A DNA stretch of 64,000 nucleotides, taken from assembly GCA_938084835.1 (NCBI GenBank), contig CALKER010000005.1, forward strand, positions 1 through 64,000, given 5' to 3'. Numbering within the stretch: the first letter of the stretch is position 1; each line of letters starts with the position of its first letter. The notes beneath the pieces were generated by a model. The model did not search any database, was not told where the DNA came from, and was given only the letters and a program-made list of their open reading frames with translations. Below, piece after piece: positions 9,668 to 19,224 of the stretch. Origin of the DNA: an uncultured Thermoguttaceae bacterium. Lineage in GTDB: Bacteria; Planctomycetota; Planctomycetia; Pirellulales; Thermoguttaceae. Both the position numbers and the translations under genes were made by a program.

Positions 9668-10150
9668 TCATAGAGCCAGATCCTCCTCGGTTAGCAGGCG
9701 GAATCCCCGTGCCCGAAGCGTCGACGCCGCTGCTACCAAATCGTCCACCATCAAAGCCACGGCTTGTCGGGAGGCTGTTGGCCAAAATATGGGGCAAGCA
9801 TGAATCACTTTGATATTGGCCTGCAAGAGTGCCCGACACAGCGTCAAAAGATTTTGCCGGCTATCGATCAATTCCACTCCAAGAAGGTGACTCTCGATGA
9901 TAGCCAGGCCTGCCCGTTCCAATACCTCCCGCCCCACATCGGGTTGTGTTAAGAGTAAACGGACTAGGATGCACTCGGGACTTTCGAAGACCGATAGCCC
10001 CAGTACGGAAACTCCCCGCTGCTCGAAGCGATGCAGTAACTCCGCAAGCTGAAAATCGCCCCTTTCCATCAGTACAGTGAACTGGCGGAGTGTACCGGCC
10101 CCGGTTGGTTCTTGGTAAGCCCCCCGATCGTCGGCACCGGTATGAGCCAT
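9668..10150 (-). CDS. Tandem ACT-domain-like protein
   Basis: A 160-residue protein with two repeats of a beta-alpha-beta layout: the first at about residues 22-90 (QFTVLMERGDFQLAELLHRF opening), the second at about 92-155. This matches the ACT-type regulatory fold, which binds small ligands such as amino acids. Similar stand-alone tandem-ACT proteins in planctomycetes are often annotated as acetolactate-synthase-like, but no enzyme domain is present here. GAGGAGG lies 8 bases before the ATG. It is followed on the same strand by the zinc-ribbon gene. A regulatory role is inferred. Confidence 0.7.
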   Translation of the reverse strand: MAHTGADDRGAYQEPTGAGTLRQFTVLMERGDFQLAELLHRFEQRGVSVLGLSVFESPECILVRLLLTQPDVGREVLERAGLAIIESHLLGVELIDSRQNLLTLCRALLQANIKVIHACPIFWPTASRQAVALMVDDLVAAASTLRARGFRLLTEEDLAL

Positions 10151-10463
10151 CCGGTAGGCCTCCTCAATAGCCTGAGGGCAGTGGCGGACGCCGAAAACTT
10201 TCCCAACGACTGCAAGAAGAAGCCTCTGGAGCTTTGGGGAGCTCTGCCAAAGTTACGCTGCTTCCCACCTGTCGCGTCCCTCGGCGCACCGCGTCATCCG
10301 GCCGAGCTTCTCCCAACAAATATTTGCAGACAGATGCGTTCCCGTCTACCCATATCCTTTTGCCACAATTGGCTCTGACACTCCCTCCACGATATAAAGA
10401 CCTGCGGCGACAAAAATCCGTTGCCGGGGATCGTCGCTTCTTTCCTTTTCGCTGAGGGCGTTC
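10151..10463. other. Spacer
   Basis: About 310 bases between two minus-strand genes. I see no additional gene or RNA. Confidence 0.4.
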
Positions 10464-10724
10464 TTATGCCCAATCGAGGCCGGTTTCCCTACGTAAACGA
10501 TGCTCAAAATCACCTAAAAGGCCGCCAATCACATCCCAACAATCCCGGCGTCGCAACTCAATATCGCCTTGTCGGTTGATCCGTACAATGCTGTCTTCCC
10601 GCACGCCTACGTTGGCTAGCTCTTCTGGAGAAGGTTCCCCGTCGGTAAGGATGCGGAGAAGTACCCTGCCGGTGGTTTCGATGAACTCGGTCTTTTTAGT
10701 GCGCTCGTTCCCAGCTGGGGACAT
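10464..10724 (-). CDS. Conserved 86-residue protein of unknown function
   Basis: A small acidic and basic protein, 86 residues, with no signal peptide or membrane segment. A strong ribosome binding site (GGAGGA) lies 7 bases before the ATG. The C-terminal half (GDIELRRRDCWDVIGGLLGDFE) has the composition of a real folded protein rather than a chance frame. I do not recognise its function. It stands alone, with a spacer of about 1 kb upstream. Confidence 0.7.
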   Translation of the reverse strand: MSPAGNERTKKTEFIETTGRVLLRILTDGEPSPEELANVGVREDSIVRINRQGDIELRRRDCWDVIGGLLGDFEHRLRRETGLDWA

Positions 10725-11742
10725 GAAGGCTTCCTCCGGGAATACATAAGTCTCTGGCCTTCAAGTTCGACAGCCCTGCCTGTTCGGAGTGACGGGCCGC
10801 CCGCGCTTTGTCCCACATTCGGAGGATTCCTCCCGCCCGGCTCCCGCGGAATCTTGATACACCAACCAACAGAGAGTTCCGCCGAGCCCCGGTTCGAACC
10901 ATATTCCTTAACAGCCCCTTTGCCCCATCGCGGTGCGGAGCCAGGGGCGGCGAATTCTCCTAAGCTCTTAGGCAACCCGTGTGGGCGTTTGTTCGACCAG
11001 GTTTAGCTTTCGGGAGCCTAGCCTGGCCCGGATTGGGCACTTTACACTTACTTTCCTGCGGCATTGACGCATCCTTGCCACCTGTAAACCATCGTACCTT
11101 CGGCACTTCGCCCCTGCAACTGAAGAGCTAAACCGCCCCTACGATGGAAGGGCCCCGAAACCCGGAGGTGAGGAAGAGCTTTTATCCGGGTATCTACGGG
11201 CTAGGCAACCTTTCCGGCAGATAGACACCCCACGATTGTTATTGACATCCCCAAGATTGTAAAACGAAGTAATATTGGTGGGATAGGCTGACTTTTTCGG
11301 CTTGACAAATTGCGGCATTAGCCCGGTACAATCGTGCCGTTAAAGCCGGGCTATATTCTGGCTCCTTATTGACCCTGGGTGGCATTGGTGGCCGACCTTC
11401 ATACGGGAGATGTTTGCACGCTTGGACGGCGAATTCCGCGGGGGTTGGCACCGTAATCAAACCCAGGTCGTCAACACGAATTTTGGCCCCGAAAGATTCC
11501 CTCTACATCGACGGTGTTGCTGCCCTAAAAAGTCCTCGAAACTAGAGACTCATGGGCGGTCGAGTTTGGATTTGGCTTTCTCCGGGCGTGACGAATGTTG
11601 TTTTGGGAAAGCAAAGTGGCCCCACAGTTTGAGCGGGGTGTGCCGTTGCGCTTAGATTGCCTACAACCGCTGCGGCAGGCAGCAAACTGATCGGGTGAGC
11701 TATCCTCGCAGAGTTGGTGCGCAAACTTGAAGGAGTCTTTAG
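10725..11742. other. Spacer of about 1 kb
   Basis: No convincing gene. A sigma-70-like promoter candidate lies at 11302-11332. The T-arm-like sequence GGTTCGAACC near 10890 is not part of a tRNA I can fold. Confidence 0.5.
11302..11332 (+). promoter_or_regulatory. Candidate sigma-70-type promoter
   Basis: TTGACA (11302-11307) is followed 19 bases later by TACAAT (11327-11332). The elements match the bacterial consensus well but the spacing is 2 bases long. It points toward the Trm112-like gene about 410 bases downstream. Confidence 0.35.
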
Positions 11743-12000
11743 GTGACAAACCTTCGTGAGCTCCTTGAAATCCTGGCCTGTCCACAATGTAAGGGACCTT
11801 TATCGCTGGCTGATCAGTCAACGGTGCAAGCTCTCCGGCCGCAATGGGTGGAAAAATGGCAAAAGCAAGCGGACAGCCAAAGTGCACCAAGTGGGGAGCT
11901 CGAAGGGGGATTCATTTGCACCGCTTGCCAACTTTTTTATCCGGTCGTGGACGGTATTCCCGACTTTGTACTTGATGATGCTCTTGCGCTACAAAAGTAG
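11743..12000 (+). CDS. Trm112-like zinc-ribbon protein
   Basis: An 85-residue protein of the Trm112/UPF0434 family. It shows the N-terminal LLEILACPQCKGPLSL motif and the second half-site ICTACQLFYPVVDGIPDFV, though with an insertion of about 25 residues between them. Eukaryotic and archaeal Trm112 activates methyltransferases acting on tRNA, rRNA and release factors; the bacterial role is less clear. The GTG start has AAGGAG 7 bases upstream. The four zinc-ligand Cys residues are not all obvious (C13, C16, then ICTAC), as expected for this family. Confidence 0.85.
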   Translation: MTNLRELLEILACPQCKGPLSLADQSTVQALRPQWVEKWQKQADSQSAPSGELEGGFICTACQLFYPVVDGIPDFVLDDALALQK

Positions 12001-12321
12001 CTGGGCCGGCCAACGACATGTGAATAGGTGGTTCTGGTGTGTGGACCCGTCGGAAGGCTGTTGGAAACAAGCACGCAGTGGTGACGAAAGTGTGGTCGGC
12101 GGTTTGCGGCAGGTCTGCGAAGATGCCCGTTTATCTGCGCAGGGAAAATGAGGCGAAGTTCCGCAGGGGAAATTTATCAACATAGCGTGGTTTTTTGAAT
12201 CGCCACTTTTTCTCTTTCGAAAGAAAGTATTTGGGCCAAACTGCCATCGGTGGGAAGGTGGGCTTAAGTGCCCTCGGTGTTAGGGACAGGAAAAAGCATC
12301 CGAACACGGAGTGAAGAGACG
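12001..12321. other. Spacer
   Basis: About 320 bases between the Trm112-like and HIT genes. I see nothing supported in it. Confidence 0.4.
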
Positions 12322-12666
12322 ATGAGCGGCAAGAACGTCTTTCAAAAAATCATCGATCGGGAAATCCCTGCAGAGATCGTGTACGAGGACGATAAATGCA
12401 TAGCTTTCAAGGATATTCACCCGGCGGCCCCAGTTCATGTGCTGGTGGTGCCAAAACAACTTATTCCCACGTTAAATGACGTGACTTCCGAGGATGAGGC
12501 AACCCTAGGCCACCTGTTTATAGCGGCCAAGGCTGTAGCAGAGAAGCTCGGGCTGGCCGGCGGATATCGCGTGGTCATTAACTGCGGACCCGATGCCGGA
12601 CAGGAGGTAATGCATGTACATCTTCACCTTCTGGGTGGGAGAAAGTTTGGTTGGCCTCCGGGCTGA
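12322..12666 (+). CDS. HIT-family nucleotide hydrolase (HINT-like)
   Basis: A 114-residue protein of the histidine-triad superfamily, close in length to HINT/HinT purine nucleoside phosphoramidases. It has the start pattern NVFQKIIDREIPAEIVYEDD, the central HVLVVPKQ strand, and the triad motif HVHLHLLGG near the C-terminus, which supplies the catalytic histidines. These enzymes hydrolyse AMP-linked phosphoramidates such as aminoacyl-AMP. I chose the ATG at 12322 because homology begins there and a GGAG lies about 10 bases upstream; the frame extends to 12268 without support. Confidence 0.92.
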   Translation: MSGKNVFQKIIDREIPAEIVYEDDKCIAFKDIHPAAPVHVLVVPKQLIPTLNDVTSEDEATLGHLFIAAKAVAEKLGLAGGYRVVINCGPDAGQEVMHVHLHLLGGRKFGWPPG

Positions 12667-12917
12667 TTGACTGCGGGAACCGGATCGCCGTCGGGGAGAA
12701 TTTCAGCTCCCCCGCCGAAGTCTGCCAAGAGCATGCATGGTGGCAGCTCGAGGCTAGATATTCAACCGTGTGAGAAACTACGCTTCTTTGTTTGGTCTTC
12801 GTCAACAGGTAGCGGTAATCGCACAATTGTCGCGAGCTGAGTAAAAGTTCGCAGCCCGATTTGAATTACGTCCCTACGTGCTGGCAGTTTTAGGAGGAGG
12901 TGAGGAAACGGAGGTCC

Positions 12918-14900
12918 ATGAAGAATTTCCTTCGCGTGCTCCGGGTTGCTCTTCGTCATCGATGGAGTTTTTTAGGCGCCCTGTGCTGTGCCCTGGGTGT
13001 GGGTCTGTTCTGGGGAGCCAATATCGGCACGATCTATCCTCTTGCGGAGCTTGCCTTAAGCGAGCGAACTCCTCGGGAGAGATGGGAGGGATATCTGCAG
13101 CAATTGGAAGCCGATGTGGCTCAAGCTCGTGCTCATCTTGCCGCGGAGTCCGCCGGCAGTTCTCTGCCCGACCTTCAGCCTGGAAGCAAGCACGAGCAGA
13201 GGCTACCCGAGCTTCTTTCGCAAAAAGAAAGATTCCTTTTATGGCTGCGGAAAGTTGACCCGTGGGTTAGGGCACTATTGCCGGAAGATCGTTTCCGCAT
13301 GCTGATGGTGCTCACGATGCTCCTCCTTGTGGGGACAACGGTCAAGTGTTTGCTCCTTGTGGCCCAGGGAGTGTTGTCGGCGCGTTTTGCCCAGCTAACC
13401 GCTTTTGAATTAAGACAACGATTATTTTCTCATGTGCTTCGCTTGGATTTAGCCACGTTTCATCGCGAGGGTCTTAACCAAATCATGGCCCGGGCGACGC
13501 ATGATTTGGCGGCAGTTACGAACGGATTGGAGTGCTTGTCGGGCAAATTGGCCCGGGAACCGCTGAAGATGATCGCCTGTTTAGTGGGAGCCGCGCTGAT
13601 CTCCTGGCGGCTGTTGCTACTTACCTTACTGCTGACCCCGATTGCCGGCTGGAGCATCCGTTGGCTGGGACGGACTCTCAAACGGGCCCATGCCCGCGCG
13701 ATGGCCAATGTGGCCGAACTTTACGGAGCCTGGGAGGCCGCCTTGCGCGGTATCGCCGTTGTCAAAGCCTTCACGATGGAGAAGCAAGAAGAAAAGCGGT
13801 TCCATCAAACAAGTAAACACTATTTCCGCCATGCCATGCGGATTGCGCGGTACGACGCCTTACTTCACCCGGTGATCGAAATCTTAGGAATTACGACAAT
13901 CCTTCTGGGGATTTTGGCTGGCGGAGCCATTGTCTTGGGTGGTCAGAGCCATGTTTTCGGCATTCGTATTACCGACCGGCCCTTGGAACTACCGGCCTTA
14001 CTACTATTTTTTGGATTTCTTGCGGGGGCAGCCGATCCGGTGCGAAAGCTCTCTGACGTCTTTAGCCTCCTGCAACGGGCTGCAGCTGCCTCCGATCGGG
14101 TCTTTGAGATCTTGGATCGGCCCATCGAAGTGCGCGATCCTCCAAGCCCCCGCCACTTGCCGCGGCATTCCCAAAATATTTGCTTCGACAATGTTTACTT
14201 CGCCTACTCTCCTGGCCAGCCGGTGCTCAAGGGGATCAACTTGCAGATCGGGTTCGGTGAGCGGCTTGCCATCGTAGGGCCGAGCGGCTGTGGGAAGACT
14301 ACCTTGGTTCATCTCATCCCGCGCTTCATGGATCCGGTTGCAGGCCGCCTCCTGATTGATGGTATCGATGTTCGCTTCGTGCGATTGCGCGACCTGCGAA
14401 GCCAGATTGGCCTGGTGACGCAAGAGCCGGTCCTTTTCGATGACACCGTTTTCAACAACATTCGCTACGGCACGCCTTGGGCTACTGCCTCTCAAGTGGA
14501 AGAAGCGGCCCGACGGGCACATGCCCACGACTTTATTGTCCATGATCTTCCTTGCGGATACGAGACGCGAATCGGACCGTTGGGATGTCGGCTCTCTGGG
14601 GGACAACGGCAGCGTATTGCCCTGGCGCGGGCGATCCTTCGTGATCCGGCGATTTTGATCCTGGATGAGGCCACCAGCCAGCTTGATGTGGAAAGCGAAA
14701 GACTCATTCACCAAGTGTTGCAAGACTTTACTAAGGAACGGACCACACTAATCATCACCCACCGCCTTAGTACGCTTAGTTTGGCCGATCGCATTGTGGT
14801 GATGGAGAGCGGACAAATTGTCGATGCCGGCACCCATGGTGAGCTCATGGTCCGGTGTCCGGCCTACAGGGGTATGTGGGAGATTGCCGCTGCCGCGTAA
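12918..14900 (+). CDS. MsbA-like ABC exporter (fused membrane and ATPase domains)
   Basis: A 660-residue half-transporter: six transmembrane helices (about residues 15-400) followed by an ATPase domain. The ATPase shows Walker A GPSGCGKTTL, the signature LSGGQRQRIALARA, Walker B AILILDEATS and the H-loop THRLST. The family exports lipids, lipid A core, peptides or drugs as a homodimer. Between the first and second helices there is an unusually long polar, helical insert of about 85 residues, presumably periplasmic. GGAGG lies very close (3 bases) to the ATG at 12918, and an in-frame GTG at 12900 also has a nearby AGGAGG, so the start is uncertain by 6 codons. Lipid A genes in the window make a lipid flippase role plausible but unproven. 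Confidence 0.88.
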   Translation: MKNFLRVLRVALRHRWSFLGALCCALGVGLFWGANIGTIYPLAELALSERTPRERWEGYLQQLEADVAQARAHLAAESAGSSLPDLQPGSKHEQRLPELLSQKERFLLWLRKVDPWVRALLPEDRFRMLMVLTMLLLVGTTVKCLLLVAQGVLSARFAQLTAFELRQRLFSHVLRLDLATFHREGLNQIMARATHDLAAVTNGLECLSGKLAREPLKMIACLVGAALISWRLLLLTLLLTPIAGWSIRWLGRTLKRAHARAMANVAELYGAWEAALRGIAVVKAFTMEKQEEKRFHQTSKHYFRHAMRIARYDALLHPVIEILGITTILLGILAGGAIVLGGQSHVFGIRITDRPLELPALLLFFGFLAGAADPVRKLSDVFSLLQRAAAASDRVFEILDRPIEVRDPPSPRHLPRHSQNICFDNVYFAYSPGQPVLKGINLQIGFGERLAIVGPSGCGKTTLVHLIPRFMDPVAGRLLIDGIDVRFVRLRDLRSQIGLVTQEPVLFDDTVFNNIRYGTPWATASQVEEAARRAHAHDFIVHDLPCGYETRIGPLGCRLSGGQRQRIALARAILRDPAILILDEATSQLDVESERLIHQVLQDFTKERTTLIITHRLSTLSLADRIVVMESGQIVDAGTHGELMVRCPAYRGMWEIAAAA

Positions 14901-15357
14901 CACGTAGTCTTTCGGCTGGGCTTGGCGAAGTGGGTTGTGCCACCAGCCTAAGTCTTGTCCCCGCCGGCAAACCGCCGTATTGCATGAGCCCCATTCGAGG
15001 CCAAGATGGTTAGTTTCGTACTAAAAATGCAAACATCGATAATTGGATTCGGGACGCGATGATGGGCCAGGGCAACTTCGCGGAGTGGCTGCAGATAATT
15101 TGATGTTTGGAGCCGTATGGTACGGCGTATGCATCTTAACCTATTGACTTGCCTCGAGCGGAGCAGTCACCCCCCAGAGCGTCCGGCGGTCTCGTCAGAA
15201 ACTGCCGGACAACCGGACGAGGCGAGGGCCTGCCTCTGCGGAGTGCTCCCCCCGCTCCGCAAAAAGGGCCAAGCCTCTGGGGAGCCGGGCCTCCTACTCC
15301 CACTCCCCCGTCACGAGCGCTCGGCACTCAGAGGCGCGGAAGCCTTGACTTCCGATA

Positions 15358-15412
15358 GATGCAGGCGAGCTGGTTCAAGGCGGCCCGACACCAGCTCGCC
15401 TGTATCGTTTTA
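15358..15412 (+). terminator. Strong terminator-like hairpin
   Basis: Arms at 15358-15374 and 15390-15406 pair over 17 bp (one G-U) around a 15-base loop, followed by GTTTTAA. The orientation fits a plus-strand intrinsic terminator, although the T-run is short. It is 460 bases beyond the ABC exporter stop, so it may end that message or an unannotated small transcript. Confidence 0.5.
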
Positions 15413-15519
15413 ATACAGCAAAATTAAACAACTGCTGCGTAATAGATCACTCTTTAGGGGGGTAATGGCCGTGCTAGCACCATCAAATGGTCATATAAAA
15501 CCCTATCGAAGTGGGTCTC

Positions 15520-15575
15520 TAACCCCAGGCGCTCAGTCCCTTTTGGGGACTGCTACGGGACCGTTGGGGTAGGGG
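15520..15575. other. Nested stem, possible structured RNA
   Basis: AGTCCC (15535-15540) and GGGACT (15546-15551) form an inner stem with a T-rich loop. Flanking TAACCCCA and TTGGGGTA segments can pair around it. There is no known family match by eye. Confidence 0.25.
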
Positions 15576-15650
15576 GTTTCACATCACTGCCTCAGTGCCG
15601 TTTCGCCGAAATCATGAGCTTTGAAACGCTCCACACACATTTTTTCCCCC

Positions 15651-15702
15651 TATTTAAAAGGGTACTGACCCTTGTTTCCTATTAAGGGGGCATTGACCCT
15701 TT
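15651..15702. repeat. Imperfect tandem duplication (29-bp period)
   Basis: A unit starting TATTTAAAAGGGTACTGACC at 15651 recurs at 15680 as TATTAAGGGGGCATTGACCC. The shared core is TATT(T)AA..GGG..(C/T)TGACCCTT. Confidence 0.5.
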
Positions 15703-16370
15703 CCAGCCCCATGAAACTTCTGAGGGGATCGACCGGAAATTTCCCTGTGATGAGCCCTCCCTCCGCACTCCGCTCGGGTAAAAGTATTATGCTCAGTTGC
15801 CTGTACGAGGGGTTTCCACCGTCCTAGCACGTTAGCCCCGCTATGCGGGGACACCCCACGGATCAATCATTACACAGGCTTTGCGGAAATGGTTAGCCGC
15901 TGTGTGCGGAGTTACCCTGCGGAGCATGGCCGACGGATCGGCTTGGTGGGCAGTCTACCGTTTATCCGTTTCCACAACCTTTGGTGGTTTTTTCCCTCAT
16001 TGCCAGCTAGCGCGGCCGAATGTCCTTCGAAAGCGCGGCCGCCTTAGCGCCCAGCAAAATTTCCAATGCTTTTTGCCCCGTCTTGCCGGCGGTGGGAGCA
16101 GGTAAATTAGCAGGTGCTGCCTTTCGATGGTACCTTTCGAGCGTTGTTCTCCGCCGGACCGGTGTGCCCGTTATTCTCGTGGGCGGATAGGCCGGAATCA
16201 CTTTGCTCGACTTTTGCCTTGACGCAGTTGCTTGATATGGCTACCTAATCGCCGGGAACCGATGGCCGTTACTGCGAGGAAACGGGGGGAGCCTTTCCCT
16301 TTTTTGGCTGCCCAAAGGAAATCGGAAAGGCCAGCAGAGGCGGCCTGGCCTGGGTGCCTGCCGTTCAGCC

Positions 16371-16422
16371 GCGGAGGGAGCCAGCGTCCTTCGCCCATGG
16401 GATTCGCTGGCGCTCCCTCCGC
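16371..16422. other. Long inverted repeat upstream of the MATE gene
   Basis: GCGGAGGGAGCCAGCG (16371-16386) pairs with CGCTGGCGCTCCCTCCGC (16405-16422), giving a 16-bp stem with a 2-base bulge and an 18-base loop. It ends about 60 bases before the MATE start and contains GGAGGG in one arm. It may be an attenuator or a terminator lacking a good T-tract. Confidence 0.5.
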
Positions 16423-16482
16423 CTCTTAACTACAATGCCTTTGAATGCCAACAGCGTTCCACCTAATTGAGAGTGAGAAAAG

Positions 16483-18036
16483 TTGCCTTCAAGCGTCAAA
16501 GACATACCCACCGAAATTCATGCGGGCCCCTTGAACGGTCTATTCAAGCAACGGGACAAGGGGGAGCCAGCATCTGCGGATTTGCCCTCAATGGCCGAAA
16601 GCGAGCGCTTTATTTTTTTGGAAGATACGCTTCCTGCCCTCATGGAGCGACAAAAAGTTCTGTCGCTATCTCGTCTTCAGGCGGCGATCATTTCGCTTGC
16701 TCTTCCGGTATTCGCAGAACAGGTCCTGGCAATGCTGGTGGGTATCTCCGATCGGCTTCTCACGGGGCATTTTTTGTCCACAGATCATCTCGCGGCCATT
16801 ACGGTGATCGGTTATCTTTTGTGGCTGATTTACGGGATTTTCTCAATCTTCTCACTTGGTACGGCGGCAATCGTAGCTCGGGCGATAGGGGGTGGCAACG
16901 GAGGGGAGGCTAATCGGGCCTTCCAGCATGGCGGGATGCTGGCTGTGGGCCTTTCATTGCCAGCAGTGGGGATCGGTCTGTGGATGGCGGATCCGATCGT
17001 CTCTGCGCTTCAACTGGAACCGCAGGCGGCCAAAGCGGCGGCGGAGTATCTTCGTATTGTGATCCCGGCTGCGCCACTTATCGCCTTTCAAGCTGTGGGA
17101 GTTTCCTGCTTGCGCGCCGCGGGGGACATGGTGGCCGGCTTCATCGTAATGAGCATTGTCAACGCACTGAACACCGGGCTCAGCTGGGTCTTGTGCTTGG
17201 GGATTGGGCCGTTTCCCCAGCTGGGGTGGCGCGGCCTGGCGGTGGGAACAGCTGCCGGTTTTTTCGGCGGAACGGTATGTTTGACAATTTTACTTGCCCG
17301 GGGACGTGCCGGCTTGCACTTCCCGCTCCCGTCGTGGAGGTTGGAGGGCTCCCTCCTTGAACGAATCTTAAAGGTGGGGCTCCCCGGGGGATTAGATAAT
17401 TTGGCCGTCATCGGATGCCAATTGTGGTTCTTGGCGCTCATTAACCAACTGGGCAAGGTAGCTACAGCTGCGCATGGTGTAGCCCTGACAATAGAGACAC
17501 TTGCTTTTTTGCCGGGGATAGCCATTCAGGCAGCGGCAAGTACACTGGCCGGACAGTTTCTCGGTGCCAAATGCCCGCGTGAGGCCGTTCGGGCCGTCAA
17601 AACCGCCAGAGATCTAAGTTGCCTCATCATGGGAGGCGGTGGATTGGCGTTGATTGTCCTTGCCCCGTGGTTGCCCTACACCTTAGTGGCCACTTCGCAA
17701 GCCCAGGTTGCCGCGGCAGCTACCCCACTCCTTCGCATTATCGGGCTCGGGATGGTTCCGTTGGCTATGGTCATGGTGATTAGTAGTGGGCTTCGGGGCG
17801 CGGGAGATACTACGCGGACACTGCTAATCTCGTTGATCGGTTTTCTCGGTGTGCGTATTCCGGCCACGTACATCTTGGCTTTCCCGGCCACGGAAGTTTG
17901 CCAGTGGCTCGTCATTCCGGGATTCAATTTTGGAGTGATCGGGGCGTGGTACGCTATGGTGCTCGACTTGACGGTTCGGGCGTTACTCCTTCAGCTTTAT
18001 TTCCAAAGTGGCCGGTGGACCAAAGTCCGCGTCTAA
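16483..18036 (+). CDS. MATE-family multidrug/metabolite antiporter
   Basis: A 517-residue protein with about 12 hydrophobic helices arranged as two related halves. It shows family-typical segments such as ALPVFAEQVLAMLVGISDRL, the first-half GTAAIVARAIGGG, GLPGGLDNLAVIG at the start of the second half, and GLRGAGDTTRT near the end. MATE proteins expel cationic drugs or metabolites in exchange for sodium or protons. The start is uncertain: the TTG at 16483 lacks a strong ribosome binding site, and the first 60 residues are polar and precede the family core, so the ATG at 16591 or 16642 is possible. A strong hairpin lies just upstream at 16371-16422. Confidence 0.88.
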   Translation: MPSSVKDIPTEIHAGPLNGLFKQRDKGEPASADLPSMAESERFIFLEDTLPALMERQKVLSLSRLQAAIISLALPVFAEQVLAMLVGISDRLLTGHFLSTDHLAAITVIGYLLWLIYGIFSIFSLGTAAIVARAIGGGNGGEANRAFQHGGMLAVGLSLPAVGIGLWMADPIVSALQLEPQAAKAAAEYLRIVIPAAPLIAFQAVGVSCLRAAGDMVAGFIVMSIVNALNTGLSWVLCLGIGPFPQLGWRGLAVGTAAGFFGGTVCLTILLARGRAGLHFPLPSWRLEGSLLERILKVGLPGGLDNLAVIGCQLWFLALINQLGKVATAAHGVALTIETLAFLPGIAIQAAASTLAGQFLGAKCPREAVRAVKTARDLSCLIMGGGGLALIVLAPWLPYTLVATSQAQVAAAATPLLRIIGLGMVPLAMVMVISSGLRGAGDTTRTLLISLIGFLGVRIPATYILAFPATEVCQWLVIPGFNFGVIGAWYAMVLDLTVRALLLQLYFQSGRWTKVRV

Positions 18037-19224
18037 GGTGTCAAAGGAGTCCAGAAAGAGCAGCCCCGATTCGGGGGATATAACGACCAATTCCAACTAA
18101 GGGCATGTCCTGGCCGGACGGGTGCCTTTGTCCACAAAGCTCTTTGCAGCAGCTGATCTGGAGGCTTCGCTCATCTTTTACTCAGACGGACGGAAGATTT
18201 GCCCAAACCTCAAAGCTGCCGAATTCCGGCGCGTCGCCTTCTTAAACCACTCACGAGGGAGTGCAGACGGAGACAGTTTTAAACTGGACAGATGTAAACT
18301 CGCAAGTGTGCTGCCGCAAAATGTGCTTAAAAATCGCGACAGAACGCCCAAAAACATAAAGCGCGATAACTGGTCAGTAACGCACAATCGCGATGTTGGT
18401 TGTCCCAAGCACACGATTTGGAACTAAGCGCCTCGGAAAGGCAGCAATCGTTCTGCAAGTCCCAAACGCGGTATGGGCCGCCGACTTATAATGCGTGGCG
18501 TGCGAGCATTGAAGTTTCAACCGGTTCCCTCCCGGCGATGCCTCAGGCATCTTGAAAGACAAACGGAACGGTTTACGGTTGCCCCCAGATGCTCCTTATG
18601 AATATGCTTTGCCGCGACGGTCCAGAAAGAAGGACCCGGTGCTAAACGTTGGTTATTTTGGGCCACACAGTGCGCAGAAAGATAGGCAAGATACAGAGAA
18701 GCGGCAAATCAGGATGTCGTGGAATTCCTAGAAGGACCGTTCCCGAAGGATTGTTCTGGAACAGAGTATCACGACTCCAGTCTGCTTGTACTTCTCCTCC
18801 GTGTGATTCTCCCTGCTTTGGGGATGCCACGTTCAAAGCATTGCCAGCGGGTGCCCGTAAAAAACGAAGCTGGCCTCATTCCCGGGAGAATTGCTGTCGA
18901 GGGCAACATGACAACCCTCAAAACGGGGCAGGAACGCGTACCCGTGGCCCGCTCCTGCGGAATGTTGCTCCCCAATTTGTTGGGTTTGTAGCTTAGCGTG
19001 GTGTGTAGTTTAGCCCTTTGGAATGCAAAGCACGATTTCAGTGTAGTAGGGACCGAGCTTTTTGCCGCTTCCCTCAGGTTAAAACCGAGGTACCTCGTTT
19101 AGATCAAGTGATCCAGCAAGCGATACGTTGGTCGAATCGCGGCTCAAATCTTGTTCTTTTGTTCTCGTACCAAAGGTCCTCACGAAGTTACTTGATCTGG
19201 GCTCGGTGTGACAGGCTTTAGGGG
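18037..19224. other. Spacer of 1.2 kb without a recognisable gene
   Basis: No supported gene. There is a small hairpin GATGCC-TCA-GGCATC at 18537-18551 and a short direct repeat at 18987. Confidence 0.5.
18987..19014. repeat. 11-bp direct repeat
   Basis: TGTAGCTTAGC (18987) recurs as TGTAGTTTAGC (19004), one mismatch, 17 bases apart, in non-coding DNA. Confidence 0.4.

Larger units (their letters stand above)
14901..16482. other. Spacer of 1.6 kb with several strong hairpins
   Basis: No protein frame here has a recognisable domain. It contains a terminator-like 17-bp stem at 15358-15406, a nested stem at 15520-15575, a tandem duplication at 15651 and a long inverted repeat at 16371-16422. 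The structures suggest non-coding transcripts or leader elements. Confidence 0.5.

Noticed and set aside
10880..10905. T-arm-like GGTTCGAACC
   Set aside because: The flanking bases do not form the T-stem or an acceptor stem; it is simply a short palindrome.
15117..15413. 98-residue open frame ending at the orphan terminator stem
   Set aside because: Its end runs through the hairpin and the product has no protein-like features; an RNA or 3' leader is more likely.
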